Origin: Micromonospora lupini
GTDB lineage: Bacteria > Actinomycetota > Actinomycetes > Mycobacteriales > Micromonosporaceae
Assembly: GCF_026342015.1 (NCBI RefSeq)
Contig: NZ_JAPENL010000002.1
Coordinates: forward strand, 687,001-751,000
Reading direction: 5' to 3'
Length of the DNA stretch: 64,000 nucleotides
This document shows, piece by piece, positions 51,301 to 59,939 of the stretch (positions within the stretch are counted from its first letter, which is position 1; the number at the start of each line of letters is the position of its first letter). A program made the translations under genes and the position numbers. Below the pieces are notes generated by a model. The model saw only the letters and a program-made list of their open reading frames with translations, was not told the origin of the DNA and did no database searches.

Positions 51301-52959
51301 ATGAAGGCACCTCGACTCGGAGCGGCAGGGCTGGTCGCAGCCCTGCTCGGCACGCTTGTCGCCGCCGCCCCCGCCAATCCCGCGAGCGCCGCGACCGATG
51401 CCGCCACCACCACCTGCGTCACCGACCCCGCCATGCCGAAACGACAGTTCCGGGCAATGTGGATCTCGTCGGTGGTCAACATCGACTGGCCCAGCAAGGC
51501 ATCCCAGACCAGCCCGGACCGGGTGGCCGCCCAGCAGGCCGAATACCGGGAACTGCTCGACCTCGCCGAACGCCTGCACCACAACGCCGTCGTGGTACAG
51601 GTCCGGCCCACCGCCGACGCGCTCTGGCCCTCGCCGTACGAGCCGTGGTCGGAGTACCTGACCGGCGTGCGCGGCCAGGACCCGGGCTGGGACCCGCTGG
51701 CCTTCCTCGTCGACGAGTCGCACAAACGCAACCTGGAGTTCCACGCCTGGTTCAACCCGTACCGCGTCTCCATGCCGGCCCCCGGCGGCGCCGGCGCCGA
51801 CCCCGGCCAGCTCGCTCCCGGCCACCCGGCCCGGCAGCACCCGGACTGGACCTTCGCCTACCCGCCGGCCGGCGTGGCCGGCAGCCGGCTCTACTACAAC
51901 CCCGGCATCCCCGAGGTCCGCGAGTTCGTCCAGACCGCGATGATGGACGCGGTCCAGCGGTACGACATCGACGGCGTGCACTTCGACGACTACTTCTACC
52001 CCTACCCCAGCGGCACCTGGCAGGTGCCCGACGACGCCACCTTCGCGGCGTACAACCGGGGCTTCACGGACCGGGCGGACTGGCGGCGGGACAACATCAA
52101 CCTGCTGATCCAGGAGATGAACGGCAGGATCAAGGCGGCGAAGCCGTGGGTGAAGTTCGGTGTCAGCCCGTTCGGCATCTGGCGCAACAAGACGGTCGAC
52201 CCGCTCGGCTCGGACACCACAGGCAGCCAGTCGTACGACATCATCTCCGCCGACACCCGTAAGTGGATCAAGCAGGAGTGGATCGACTACGTGGTGCCGC
52301 AGCTCTACTGGTACATCGGCCAGTACCCGGCGGCCGACTACGCGCGGCTGGTCCCGTGGTGGGCCGAGACCGTACGCGGCACCCGTGTCCAGCTCTACAT
52401 CGGCCAGGCCGACTACAAGAGCGGCGATCCCGCGTACGGGCCGTACTGGCAGAACCCGCGTGAGCTGTCCGACCACCTGACGCTCAACAGGTCGTACCCC
52501 GAGGTGCAGGGCAACGTGCACTTCTCGGCCGTCCAGGTGCGGGCCAACCGGCTCGGCGCCACCGACATCTACGCGGCCGAGCACTACTCCCGCCCCGCCC
52601 TCGTGCCGGCCATGCCGCACCTGCCGGCCAAGCCGCTGCTCCTCCCGGTGGTCACCAAGGCGGCCCGACAGGCCGACGGAGTACGGCTGACCTGGCGCCA
52701 GCCCGCCGACGGCGTGGGCCCGCTGGGCACGGCCACGTCGTACGCGATCTACCGGTTCGACGGCACCACGCTGCCCGGGCGGTGCGCCACCGCGGACGCC
52801 ACGCACCTGGTCGACACCGTCCGGGCCACCCCCGGCGGCGCCCAGTCCTGGGTGGACACATCGGCCGAGCCCGGCCGGCGCTACACCTACCAGGTGACCG
52901 CGCTGGACCGTACCGCCAACGAGAGCCCGGCCAGCCCACCGGCGTTCGTCAGGCGCTGA
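51301..52959 (+). CDS. Secreted family-10-like glycosylhydrolase (DUF187) with FnIII-like C-terminus
   Basis: 552 residues. Signal peptide (about 1-30, ending ASAA), then a GHL10/DUF187 TIM-barrel (about 45-400) with RAMWISSVVNIDWPSK, HAWFNPYRVS and the conserved DGVHFDDYFYPYP. The C-terminal 100 residues resemble a fibronectin type III fold (YAIYRFDG, YTYQVTALDRTANES). Related DigH-type enzymes cleave denuded peptidoglycan glycan strands, which is a plausible role here. The 294-bp upstream gap (51007-51300) has no gene and holds the divergent promoters; the start follows gaagggaca. Confidence 0.88.
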   Translation: MKAPRLGAAGLVAALLGTLVAAAPANPASAATDAATTTCVTDPAMPKRQFRAMWISSVVNIDWPSKASQTSPDRVAAQQAEYRELLDLAERLHHNAVVVQVRPTADALWPSPYEPWSEYLTGVRGQDPGWDPLAFLVDESHKRNLEFHAWFNPYRVSMPAPGGAGADPGQLAPGHPARQHPDWTFAYPPAGVAGSRLYYNPGIPEVREFVQTAMMDAVQRYDIDGVHFDDYFYPYPSGTWQVPDDATFAAYNRGFTDRADWRRDNINLLIQEMNGRIKAAKPWVKFGVSPFGIWRNKTVDPLGSDTTGSQSYDIISADTRKWIKQEWIDYVVPQLYWYIGQYPAADYARLVPWWAETVRGTRVQLYIGQADYKSGDPAYGPYWQNPRELSDHLTLNRSYPEVQGNVHFSAVQVRANRLGATDIYAAEHYSRPALVPAMPHLPAKPLLLPVVTKAARQADGVRLTWRQPADGVGPLGTATSYAIYRFDGTTLPGRCATADATHLVDTVRATPGGAQSWVDTSAEPGRRYTYQVTALDRTANESPASPPAFVRR

Positions 52960-52973
52960 CCCGCGCATCCGAG

Positions 52974-53002
52974 TGCCCCGGGCGTTCCGCACGCCCGGGG
53001 CA
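52974..53002 (+). terminator. Hairpin terminator
   Basis: Perfect 12-bp inverted repeat (tgccccgggcgt / acgcccggggca) with a 5-nt loop, 15 bp after the glycosylhydrolase stop and followed by a short T-containing tail. Confidence 0.8.
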
Positions 53003-53138
53003 TTCGCCTGTTTCGACGGATGTCACCAATAGTTGGCGAGGTGCATTCCCGCTGGTCGACCCCTTGATCGAAACTTATCGACATCCGGTAACCCGCCGGT
53101 AACTTCCGTCCCACCGCTCACCCCCGCGGAGGTCACCC

Positions 53139-53675
53139 GTGCCCCGACGTCTCGCCACCCTGTTCGCCTCGGGCGCGCTCGCGCTGCTCGCCACCCTCAC
53201 CGTCGCCTCCCCCGCCGCCGCCGTCACCCCCGCAGAGAAGCTGTCCGTGCTGTCGAGCTGGACCCAGACCAGCGCGTCCAGCTACAACTCGTGGAACAGC
53301 GCCCGCGTCAACCGGGCACCCTGGGCCGAGTACGCCTTCAACTGGTCCACCGACTACTGCTCGTCCAGCCCGGACAATCCGCTCGGGTTCACCTTCAACC
53401 TGGGCTGCTACCGGCACGACTTCGGCTACCGCAACTACAAGGCGGTCGGCCAGTTCTCCGACAACAAGGCCCGCCTGGACAACGCCTTCTACGCCGACCT
53501 GAAGCGGGTCTGCGTCACGTACAACGCGGTCGTCCGCCCGGCCTGCTACAGCCTGGCCTGGACGTACTACCAGGCGGTCCACATCTTCGGTTCGGTGGCG
53601 GCGGTCCAACAGGCCGACATCGACCGAGCCGCCCGCATGAAGGCCGAAGCCGAACGCCACGCCGCCCTCAACTAA
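53139..53675 (+). CDS. Secreted prokaryotic phospholipase A2
   Basis: 178 residues: signal peptide (about 1-28, ending SPAAA) and a prokaryotic PLA2 domain with the catalytic His-Asp pair in LGCYRHDFGYRNY (near residue 89) and paired cysteines in DYCSSSPDNP and PACYSLA. It resembles the Streptomyces violaceoruber enzyme, a Ca2+-dependent secreted lipase releasing fatty acid from the sn-2 position. GTG start with a gcggaggt ribosome site. Followed by the second copy of the long hairpin. The 136-bp upstream gap has an 8-bp inverted pair cggatgtc/gacatccg. Confidence 0.92.
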   Translation: MPRRLATLFASGALALLATLTVASPAAAVTPAEKLSVLSSWTQTSASSYNSWNSARVNRAPWAEYAFNWSTDYCSSSPDNPLGFTFNLGCYRHDFGYRNYKAVGQFSDNKARLDNAFYADLKRVCVTYNAVVRPACYSLAWTYYQAVHIFGSVAAVQQADIDRAARMKAEAERHAALN

Positions 53676-53707
53676 CCCCCCACCCCACCCCACCCCACCC
53701 CACCCGC

Positions 53708-53767
53708 GGTGATCAAGAGGTTTGCGTCAGCGGAAGCGCGGATTCTGACGCAAACCTCTTGATCACC
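53708..53767. repeat. Perfect 22-bp-stem hairpin, copy 2 of the dispersed palindromic repeat
   Basis: Arms 53708-53729 and 53746-53767 are perfect reverse complements around a 16-nt loop. The arms are identical to the core of the hairpin at 42485-42550, while most of the loop differs. It lies between the convergent phospholipase and cyclase genes, after a ccacccc-repeat tract also seen beside copy 1. Confidence 0.9.
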
Positions 53768-53804
53768 AAGGGGGGCGAGGGGGGCCGGGAGGCCCGGGGG
53801 GGGG

Positions 53805-56630
53805 TTAGGCGCGTTCGGTTCGGGTTGCGGGGTGGGCCGGGGGTCCTGTGTGGGGGGACAGGTCGGTGCTGAAGCGAGTCGAATCCGCCGCCAGGTCCGG
53901 GTGTTCCACGTCGAGCGCCACCGCGACGGCCTCGTCCAGGCCCATCTCGGCGCCCTCCCCGTACGCGTCGTCGAACGCCGCGTCACCCGCCGTCGACCGC
54001 AGCTCCGCCTGCTGTTCGGCCCAGTAACCGCCGTAGATGCCCGGCGTCGCACGCATGCTCGCCCGGGTGGCCTGCGCCGCCCCGAACAGCCGCGCGGCGG
54101 TCAACCGGTCCCCACCGAGAGCGCAGCGCACAGCTATCGCGTTGAGCGTGTCGCAGGCCCGGCCGTGGTAGCCGTGACCCATCCGCGAGCGCAGCGCCAC
54201 CAGCAGGTGCTCGTGCGCGGCGATCACATCGCCCCGCGCCAGTGCGACCATTCCGAGCAGCATGTCCACCGAACGCCGGCCCCGCTCGATCGGCCGGGCG
54301 GCCTCCACCGGACGCGCCGCGCCCAGCAGCTCCGCCGCCTCGTCCAGCGCGCCGCGCCGCCACAGCAGCTCGGCCAGGCTGAACACCGCGAACAGCGCCT
54401 CGCCGACCACGTCCTGCCCGTGCGCCCAGTCGATGACCTCCCGGCAGACCCGCTCGGCCTCGAAGAACTGACCCATGTCCACCAACGGCGCGGCCCGGCC
54501 GGCGAGCACCCGGGCCAGCAGCCCGGCGTCACCAGCCTGTCGGGCGGCCGCCTCCGCCCGCTGCGAGTAGCGCAGCTCCTCCGCGAACTCGCCGTCGGCC
54601 CCGGCGTGCAGCGAATGCATGTGGTACGCCGCCGCCAGCTCCGCGTCCGGGATCCGCTCGCCGGTCTCGGCGATCCGCCCGTACAGCCGGAACAGCCAGA
54701 GCCGACCCTCCCGGGCCAGGCCGCGCTCACGCCACCACTGGTCCAGCCCACCGGCCAGGCGGAGACCGGCACGGGCGCTGCCGCCGGTGGCGCACCACCG
54801 CAGCGCGGCCCGCAGCTCGTCGGCCAGCGGGTCGAGGGTGTAGAGCGACAACGTCACGGGCCGGCCGTCCGGGCCCAGGTGAGCCCGCTCCAACGCGTGT
54901 GCCGACCAGGCCACGTGCCGGTCCCGGGCCGCCTGCTCCTCACCCGCCTCGGCCAGCCGCCGCGCCGCGTACGCCCGGATCGGGTCGAGCATCCGGTACG
55001 AACTGCCGGCGGCCCGCGGCTCGGCAAGCACCATCGACTTGTCCACAAGCACCGACAGTGGATCCAGCGGATCGTCGCCCAGCAGCCACTCCACCGTCGG
55101 CAGGTCCACCGGCCCCGCGAAGACCGCCAACCAGCGCAGCAGCCGCGCGGCCCGCGGCCCCAACGTGCGGTACGACCAGGTGACGGTCGCCTGCATGGTC
55201 AGGTGCCGTTCGGTGGCCGAGCGCTGCACGGCCCTGCTCGCCGGGGTGGGCGGCGGTGTCCCGATCGCCGCGGCCACCAGGTCCACGGTGTCCTGCTGGT
55301 TGCCGGACCAGCCCCGCTCCACAGGCGGCGGATCCGGATCCTCCCGGCCGGCGTCAAGCGTGCCGAGGACGTCGTCCAACCGCTCGGCAAGCTGACCCAC
55401 GGAGAGCACCCGCAGCCGGGCGGCCGCCAACTCGATGGCGAGGGGCAGCCCGTCCAGCCGCTGCACCACCCGGCGCAGGTCGGCCGACTCGGACGGGTCG
55501 GGCCGCCGACCCCCCCGGGCCGCGGCGGTGCGGTCCAGCAACAGCGCGACCGCGTCGCTCTCCACGCCGTCCGGGCGGGGATCGACCGAGAGCGGCGGGA
55601 TCCGCCACACCACCTCACCGGGCAGGCTGAACAACTCCCGACTCGTCGCCAGCACCCGCACGCCGCCCCCGCCGGAGAGCAGCCGTGAGATGACCTCGCC
55701 ACAGGCGGCCGGTTGCGTGTCGCAGGTGTCCAGCACGACAAGCATCCGGCGGGCGGCCGCGTACTCGACGAGGGTGTCAAGCATCGGACGGCCCGGCTCG
55801 GGCCGCAGCCCGAGCACCGCGGCGATGGCGAACGCCACCAACCCCGGGTCGGTCACCGCGGCGATGTCGACGAACCAGACCCCGTCGGGGTACGCCTCGA
55901 CCACGCCACCGGCCAACTCCACCGCGAGCCGGGTCTTCCCCGCGCCGCCCGCGCCCAGCACGGTGACCAGCCGGTGCTGCTCCACCAACCGGCCCAGCTC
56001 GGCGCGCTCGACCTGCCGTCCGACGAACGAGGTCACCTGGGTCGGCAGGTTGTGCGCCACCGCGTCGGCGGTGCGGGGGCGGGGGAACTGTCGCTCCAGG
56101 CCGGGCGCGACCAGTTGGAACAGCCGCTCCCGATCGTCGAAGCCCCGCAGCCGGTGCAGGCCCAGGTCCAGCAGGGTGGCGCCCGGGGGCAACGGATCGG
56201 CCCGGCGAACCGTGGACGCCGAACAGAGCACCTGCCCGCCGTGCGCGGCAGCCGCCACCCGGGCGGCCCGGTGCACCTCGGGGCTGGCGTACTCCCCGTC
56301 GCGGGGCTCGGCGTAGCCGGTGTGCAGGCCCATCCGCACCCGGGGCGCGGCTTCGGTGGTGGGCCAGTCGTGGCTCGCCAACGCCCGCTGGGCGGTCAGG
56401 CAGGCGGTCAGGGCCGCCGCCGCGTCGTCGAAGGCCAGGAAGAACGAGTCGCCCTCGGTCAGCAGCTCCGCGCCACCGGTGGCGGCCAGGGTGCGGCGCA
56501 GCAACCGGCGGTGCTCGGCGAGCACCGGGCGGTAGTCCGCGCCGAGCAGTTGGGCCAGCCGGGTCGAGCCCTCGATGTCGGTGAACACGAAGGTCACCCA
56601 ACCGCTCGGGAGCTGGATCCGTGGCGACAT
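53805..56630 (-). CDS. Class III adenylyl cyclase-like / NB-ARC regulator
   Basis: 941 residues. The N-terminus (about 10-185) is a class III nucleotide cyclase homology domain (TFVFTDIEGSTRLAQLL, LLTEGDSFFLAF; both metal-binding Asp present). Next is an NB-ARC-like ATPase (about 205-480) with P-loop GAGGAGKTRLAVEL and Walker B MLVVLDTCDT, then a winged-helix and a long helical TPR-like region. There is no LuxR helix-turn-helix at the end, unlike many relatives. Such proteins are large signal-integrating switches. The ATG at 56630 has a ggaggt ribosome site. A short spacer of 153 bp separates it from the FmdB gene. Confidence 0.87.
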   Translation of the reverse strand: MSPRIQLPSGWVTFVFTDIEGSTRLAQLLGADYRPVLAEHRRLLRRTLAATGGAELLTEGDSFFLAFDDAAAALTACLTAQRALASHDWPTTEAAPRVRMGLHTGYAEPRDGEYASPEVHRAARVAAAAHGGQVLCSASTVRRADPLPPGATLLDLGLHRLRGFDDRERLFQLVAPGLERQFPRPRTADAVAHNLPTQVTSFVGRQVERAELGRLVEQHRLVTVLGAGGAGKTRLAVELAGGVVEAYPDGVWFVDIAAVTDPGLVAFAIAAVLGLRPEPGRPMLDTLVEYAAARRMLVVLDTCDTQPAACGEVISRLLSGGGGVRVLATSRELFSLPGEVVWRIPPLSVDPRPDGVESDAVALLLDRTAAARGGRRPDPSESADLRRVVQRLDGLPLAIELAAARLRVLSVGQLAERLDDVLGTLDAGREDPDPPPVERGWSGNQQDTVDLVAAAIGTPPPTPASRAVQRSATERHLTMQATVTWSYRTLGPRAARLLRWLAVFAGPVDLPTVEWLLGDDPLDPLSVLVDKSMVLAEPRAAGSSYRMLDPIRAYAARRLAEAGEEQAARDRHVAWSAHALERAHLGPDGRPVTLSLYTLDPLADELRAALRWCATGGSARAGLRLAGGLDQWWRERGLAREGRLWLFRLYGRIAETGERIPDAELAAAYHMHSLHAGADGEFAEELRYSQRAEAAARQAGDAGLLARVLAGRAAPLVDMGQFFEAERVCREVIDWAHGQDVVGEALFAVFSLAELLWRRGALDEAAELLGAARPVEAARPIERGRRSVDMLLGMVALARGDVIAAHEHLLVALRSRMGHGYHGRACDTLNAIAVRCALGGDRLTAARLFGAAQATRASMRATPGIYGGYWAEQQAELRSTAGDAAFDDAYGEGAEMGLDEAVAVALDVEHPDLAADSTRFSTDLSPHTGPPAHPATRTERA

Positions 56631-56783
56631 GCGTGGAACCTCCGCCCGTAACGTCGGGTTCATGCTGCCTGACTCCGAGCGGTCACGCATCGTGAGAACG
56701 GCCGGGCACGTGCCGCCTCAAGGTGCCACTCGAACCCGCTCCCGGCAAGGCCGGTCCACCAGCCGGCCGCCGCTACGCCCGGC

Positions 56784-56993
56784 TCAGCAGCCGCAGGCGC
56801 CACCGCAGCAGCCGCCACCAGTGGGAGCTTGCGCGCCACCGGCGCCCCGACCGGTGACCGACACCGCCGAGAGCAGCTTGACCGTGTCGACATGGCCCTG
56901 CGGGCAGGTGGCCGACGCGCCGGCCTCCGCCATCGGACGGTTGACCTCGAAAGTGTCGCCGCAGGCGCGGCAGCGGAACTCGTATCGGGGCAT
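56784..56993 (-). CDS. FmdB family zinc ribbon protein
   Basis: 69 residues. MPRYEFRCRACGDTFEV start with CxxC, then CPQGH as the second knuckle, a TVKLLSAVSVTG segment and a Gly/Cys-rich tail (GGGCCGGACGC). FmdB-type small zinc ribbons are widespread in actinobacteria and often take part in regulation or sit near channel genes. It diverges from the lytic transglycosylase gene, with start codons 38 bp apart, leaving little room for promoters. Confidence 0.88.
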   Translation of the reverse strand: MPRYEFRCRACGDTFEVNRPMAEAGASATCPQGHVDTVKLLSAVSVTGRGAGGAQAPTGGGCCGGACGC

Positions 56994-57031
56994 GACGCCC
57001 AGGGTACGTGGGCCTGACGCTCCCCGGGGAG

Positions 57032-58762
57032 ATGAGTGATACTCGACGGGTGGTGGACGGCGAGGACAAGACGCGTGTGCAACCGCTTCGGCCGGCCGCG
57101 CCGCTGGACGGGCCGCTGGCCGAGTCGGGCGCCGCGCCGGATCCGGTGCCCGCAGCCGTGCCCCGCCCCCGCCGACCCTGGCTCGGCGGCGGCACGACCG
57201 ACGCGAAGACCAGGACCCCCACGCCGCCCGTGACCACGCCGGCGACCGTCCCGCCGAGCGTCGACGCCGCGACCGGTGACCAGCCGGGAGACACCGCCAC
57301 CGGCGACCTCGCCGCGGCGAAGACCTCTTCGGACACCACAGCCGCCGCACCGACCGCCCCAACCGACGCCGCCGCCGACGCCCCGACCGCCGCGGACGCC
57401 GCAGCCGCGGACGCCGCAGCCGTGGACGCCGATGACGCCAAAGCTGGCAGCGTCGACGCGGCAGCCGACGACGCCAAAGCGGGCAGCGTCGACGCGGCAG
57501 CCGACGACGCCAGAGCTGGCAGCGTCGACGCGGCAGCCGACGACGCGAAGGCCGGGAGCCCGAAGCGCGACGACGCCGAGGGCGAGACCGCGAAGGCCGA
57601 CGACGCGAAGACCGCCGGGCCGAAGGGCGACGCCGCGACAGCCACGATCGCGGCGGGCGCGACCGCGACGACCGACGACGCGAAACCCGCCGGGCCGAAG
57701 GGCGACGACCCGACGGCCACGATCGCGGCGGGCGCCACCGGCAGCGACCTGACGGCGACCAGGGTGGACGGTGTCGCCGTGGTGCCGACGCCCGAGCGTG
57801 GCCGCCGGCGGCGCGTGCCGTTCGCGCACGCCGTACGTCTGCCACCGCCACGTCAGGCCGCGGTTACCGCCACCCGGGCGACCCGCGCCTGGGCCCGCCG
57901 ACCCAGCGGTCGGCTCACGGTCCCGGGGGTCTTCCTCCTGGTACTGGTGGCCGCGACCGCCGCGGCGGGGGCGTTGCTCGTCCCGGCGACCATCCGCGGG
58001 TCCCGACCGGCGGCGGCCGACGTCACGGCCGCACCGACCGTGGCCCTGCCGCCGGCGGTGCCGCTCGACCCGCAGCCCACCGGCCCTCTGCCCACCGGGC
58101 CGATGCCGACCGCGCCGCTTCCCACCGGAGCGTTCCCGAGCGGTGGCATGCCGACCGGGCCGGCGGTCGGGCCGACGGGCGGCGGTCGTCCATCGGACTC
58201 CCTGGCCGCGTGGGCGCAACAGGTCGGAGCCAAGGTCAACATCCCCGCCGCCGCGGTGCAGGCGTACGGGTACGCCGAGCTGATGCTCGCCCAGACCAAC
58301 CGCAGCTGCGCGTTGAGCTGGACGACGTTGGCCGCGATCGGCCAGGTCGAGTCCGGGCACGGCTCGGCCAACGGCGCACGGTTGGGGTCGGACGGCAAGG
58401 CACTGCCCCAGATCATCGGGCTGCCGCTGGACGGGAACGGTGGCCGGATGCGGATCATCGACACCGACCACGGGCTCCTCGACAAGGACAGCACATTCGA
58501 CCGCGCGATCGGGCCGATGCAGTTCATCCCGACGACCTGGCAGGAGATCGGCGCGGACGCGGACAACGACGGCGTCAAGGACCCGCACGACCTGGACGAC
58601 GCCGCCCTGGCGGCCGGCAACTACCTGTGCAAGGGCGGCCGCAACCTCAGCATCCCGGGCGACTGGTGGAACGCGATCCTGTCGTACAACGATGTGCGCC
58701 GGTACGCCCAGGCCGTCTACGACACCGCTGACCGGTACGGACGGGCCAGTCGCGTGATGTGA
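57032..58762 (+). CDS. Membrane-anchored lytic transglycosylase with long repeat-rich N-terminus
   Basis: 576 residues. The first 265 or so are a cytoplasmic low-complexity region (Ala/Asp/Lys/Thr-rich) including near-identical 12-residue repeats (VDAAADDAKAGS). One transmembrane helix (about 293-315) and a Pro/Thr/Gly-rich stalk lead to a C-terminal SLT/MltB-like domain (about 415-575) with catalytic Glu in IGQVESGHGS, RAIGPMQFIPTTW and SYNDVRRYAQAV. It cleaves the glycan chain outside the membrane, with a large unusual cytoplasmic tail. ATG 57032 is the best start; no strong alternative. Confidence 0.85.
   Translation: MSDTRRVVDGEDKTRVQPLRPAAPLDGPLAESGAAPDPVPAAVPRPRRPWLGGGTTDAKTRTPTPPVTTPATVPPSVDAATGDQPGDTATGDLAAAKTSSDTTAAAPTAPTDAAADAPTAADAAAADAAAVDADDAKAGSVDAAADDAKAGSVDAAADDARAGSVDAAADDAKAGSPKRDDAEGETAKADDAKTAGPKGDAATATIAAGATATTDDAKPAGPKGDDPTATIAAGATGSDLTATRVDGVAVVPTPERGRRRRVPFAHAVRLPPPRQAAVTATRATRAWARRPSGRLTVPGVFLLVLVAATAAAGALLVPATIRGSRPAAADVTAAPTVALPPAVPLDPQPTGPLPTGPMPTAPLPTGAFPSGGMPTGPAVGPTGGGRPSDSLAAWAQQVGAKVNIPAAAVQAYGYAELMLAQTNRSCALSWTTLAAIGQVESGHGSANGARLGSDGKALPQIIGLPLDGNGGRMRIIDTDHGLLDKDSTFDRAIGPMQFIPTTWQEIGADADNDGVKDPHDLDDAALAAGNYLCKGGRNLSIPGDWWNAILSYNDVRRYAQAVYDTADRYGRASRVM
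57452..57559 (+). repeat. 36-bp in-frame tandem repeat in the transglycosylase gene
   Basis: Three units starting gtcgacgcggcagcc at 57452, 57488 and 57524, exactly 36 bp apart, each encoding a VDAAADDAKAGS-type 12-mer. A diverged fourth unit precedes them. Confidence 0.9.
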
Positions 58763-58829
58763 TCGTCCGCGTACATTGGAGAACTGGACACTTCCCCCGA
58801 GCAGCCGTTAGCGGCAAGCTAGACGAGTG

Positions 58830-59846
58830 ATGGTGCGCGAGTGGGACCCCAGGACCGCCTCGTCCGCCGAGATCGCGTCGCTGCTGACCGCGCTGAACGC
58901 GGTGCTGGCTGCCGACCTGCCGCAGGACCCGCCGTGGCGGGACACCTCCCTGCGGGAGTATCTCGGTGAGGTCATGCCCGGTGAGCGGCGGATCTCCTGG
59001 CTCGCCCAGGCCGAGCCGGGCGATCCGGGCGAGACCGGCACCGTTCTCGGGCAGGTCCACGTCCTGCTCCTCGGCGACATCGGGGTGCTCGAGGTGCTGG
59101 TGCACCCCTCCGTACGACGCAACGGTCTCGGCCGTGAGCTGGTGCTGCGCGCCGCCCGCCGCGTCTACCAGGAGGGTTTCCAGTCGATCGGGGTCGAGGT
59201 GGTCGGCGACACGCCGGCGGTGGGCTTCTACGAGTCGCTCGGCTTCACCCGGGAGTACGTGGAGACGCGCAGCGTGCTCGATCTGACCTCGGTGGACTGG
59301 GTCGAGCTGACCGAGATGGCCGGCGGGATCGGCGCGGGTTACCACCTGGAGTTCTACCCCGGTGGGCCACCGGACGACCTGATCGAGTCGTACGCGCGGG
59401 CCAAGGCCGAGGTGCGCGACGTCGACGACGGCGAGTTGCGTCCCAGCTCGTACGACCCGGAGCGGCTGCGGGACAGCCTGGACACCCTGCACCGGCGGGG
59501 CATGAAGCCGTACATCGTGCTGGCCCGGCACGAGCAGAGTGGCGAGGTTGCCGGCCTGACCGAGGTCGTGGTGCCGGCACAGCACCCGACCCGCGCGGAC
59601 CAGTACGACACGATCGTCGCGCAGGACCACCGGGGTTACGGCATCGACCGGGCGATCAAGGCGCGGATGCTGCTGGAGCTGCGCTCCGCCGAGCCGGAGC
59701 TGGCCGAGGTGCAGACCTGGAACGCCCAGGCCAACGAGGCGATGCTCAAGGTCAACGCTGAGCTGGGCTACCGGCCCGACCGGGACTGGTGCGAATACAG
59801 CGTCGATGTCGCGGAGCTGGTGCACCGCATCGACCAGCCCCGTTGA
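58830..59846 (+). CDS. Double-GNAT acetyltransferase
   Basis: 338 residues made of two GNAT domains. The first (about 15-155) has the acetyl-CoA loop VRRNGLGRELVLRAARR; the second (about 175-335) has AQDHRGYGIDRAIKARML, a diverged version of the Q/RxxGxG/A loop, and ends NAELGYRPDRDW. Such tandem GNATs in actinobacteria resemble MshD (mycothiol synthase), but key MshD residues cannot be confirmed and other members act on unknown amines. An ATG one codon after the GTG is used. Terminal DNA holds the next promoter. Confidence 0.83.
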   Translation: MVREWDPRTASSAEIASLLTALNAVLAADLPQDPPWRDTSLREYLGEVMPGERRISWLAQAEPGDPGETGTVLGQVHVLLLGDIGVLEVLVHPSVRRNGLGRELVLRAARRVYQEGFQSIGVEVVGDTPAVGFYESLGFTREYVETRSVLDLTSVDWVELTEMAGGIGAGYHLEFYPGGPPDDLIESYARAKAEVRDVDDGELRPSSYDPERLRDSLDTLHRRGMKPYIVLARHEQSGEVAGLTEVVVPAQHPTRADQYDTIVAQDHRGYGIDRAIKARMLLELRSAEPELAEVQTWNAQANEAMLKVNAELGYRPDRDWCEYSVDVAELVHRIDQPR

Positions 59847-59939
59847 GGAAGTTCACGAAACTGTCCGGTGGGGGATGGACGATGGACGGTTAGGCACCTT
59901 AACGTGCGTTGACTCCCATCCACCCATCGTGGAGGCCCT

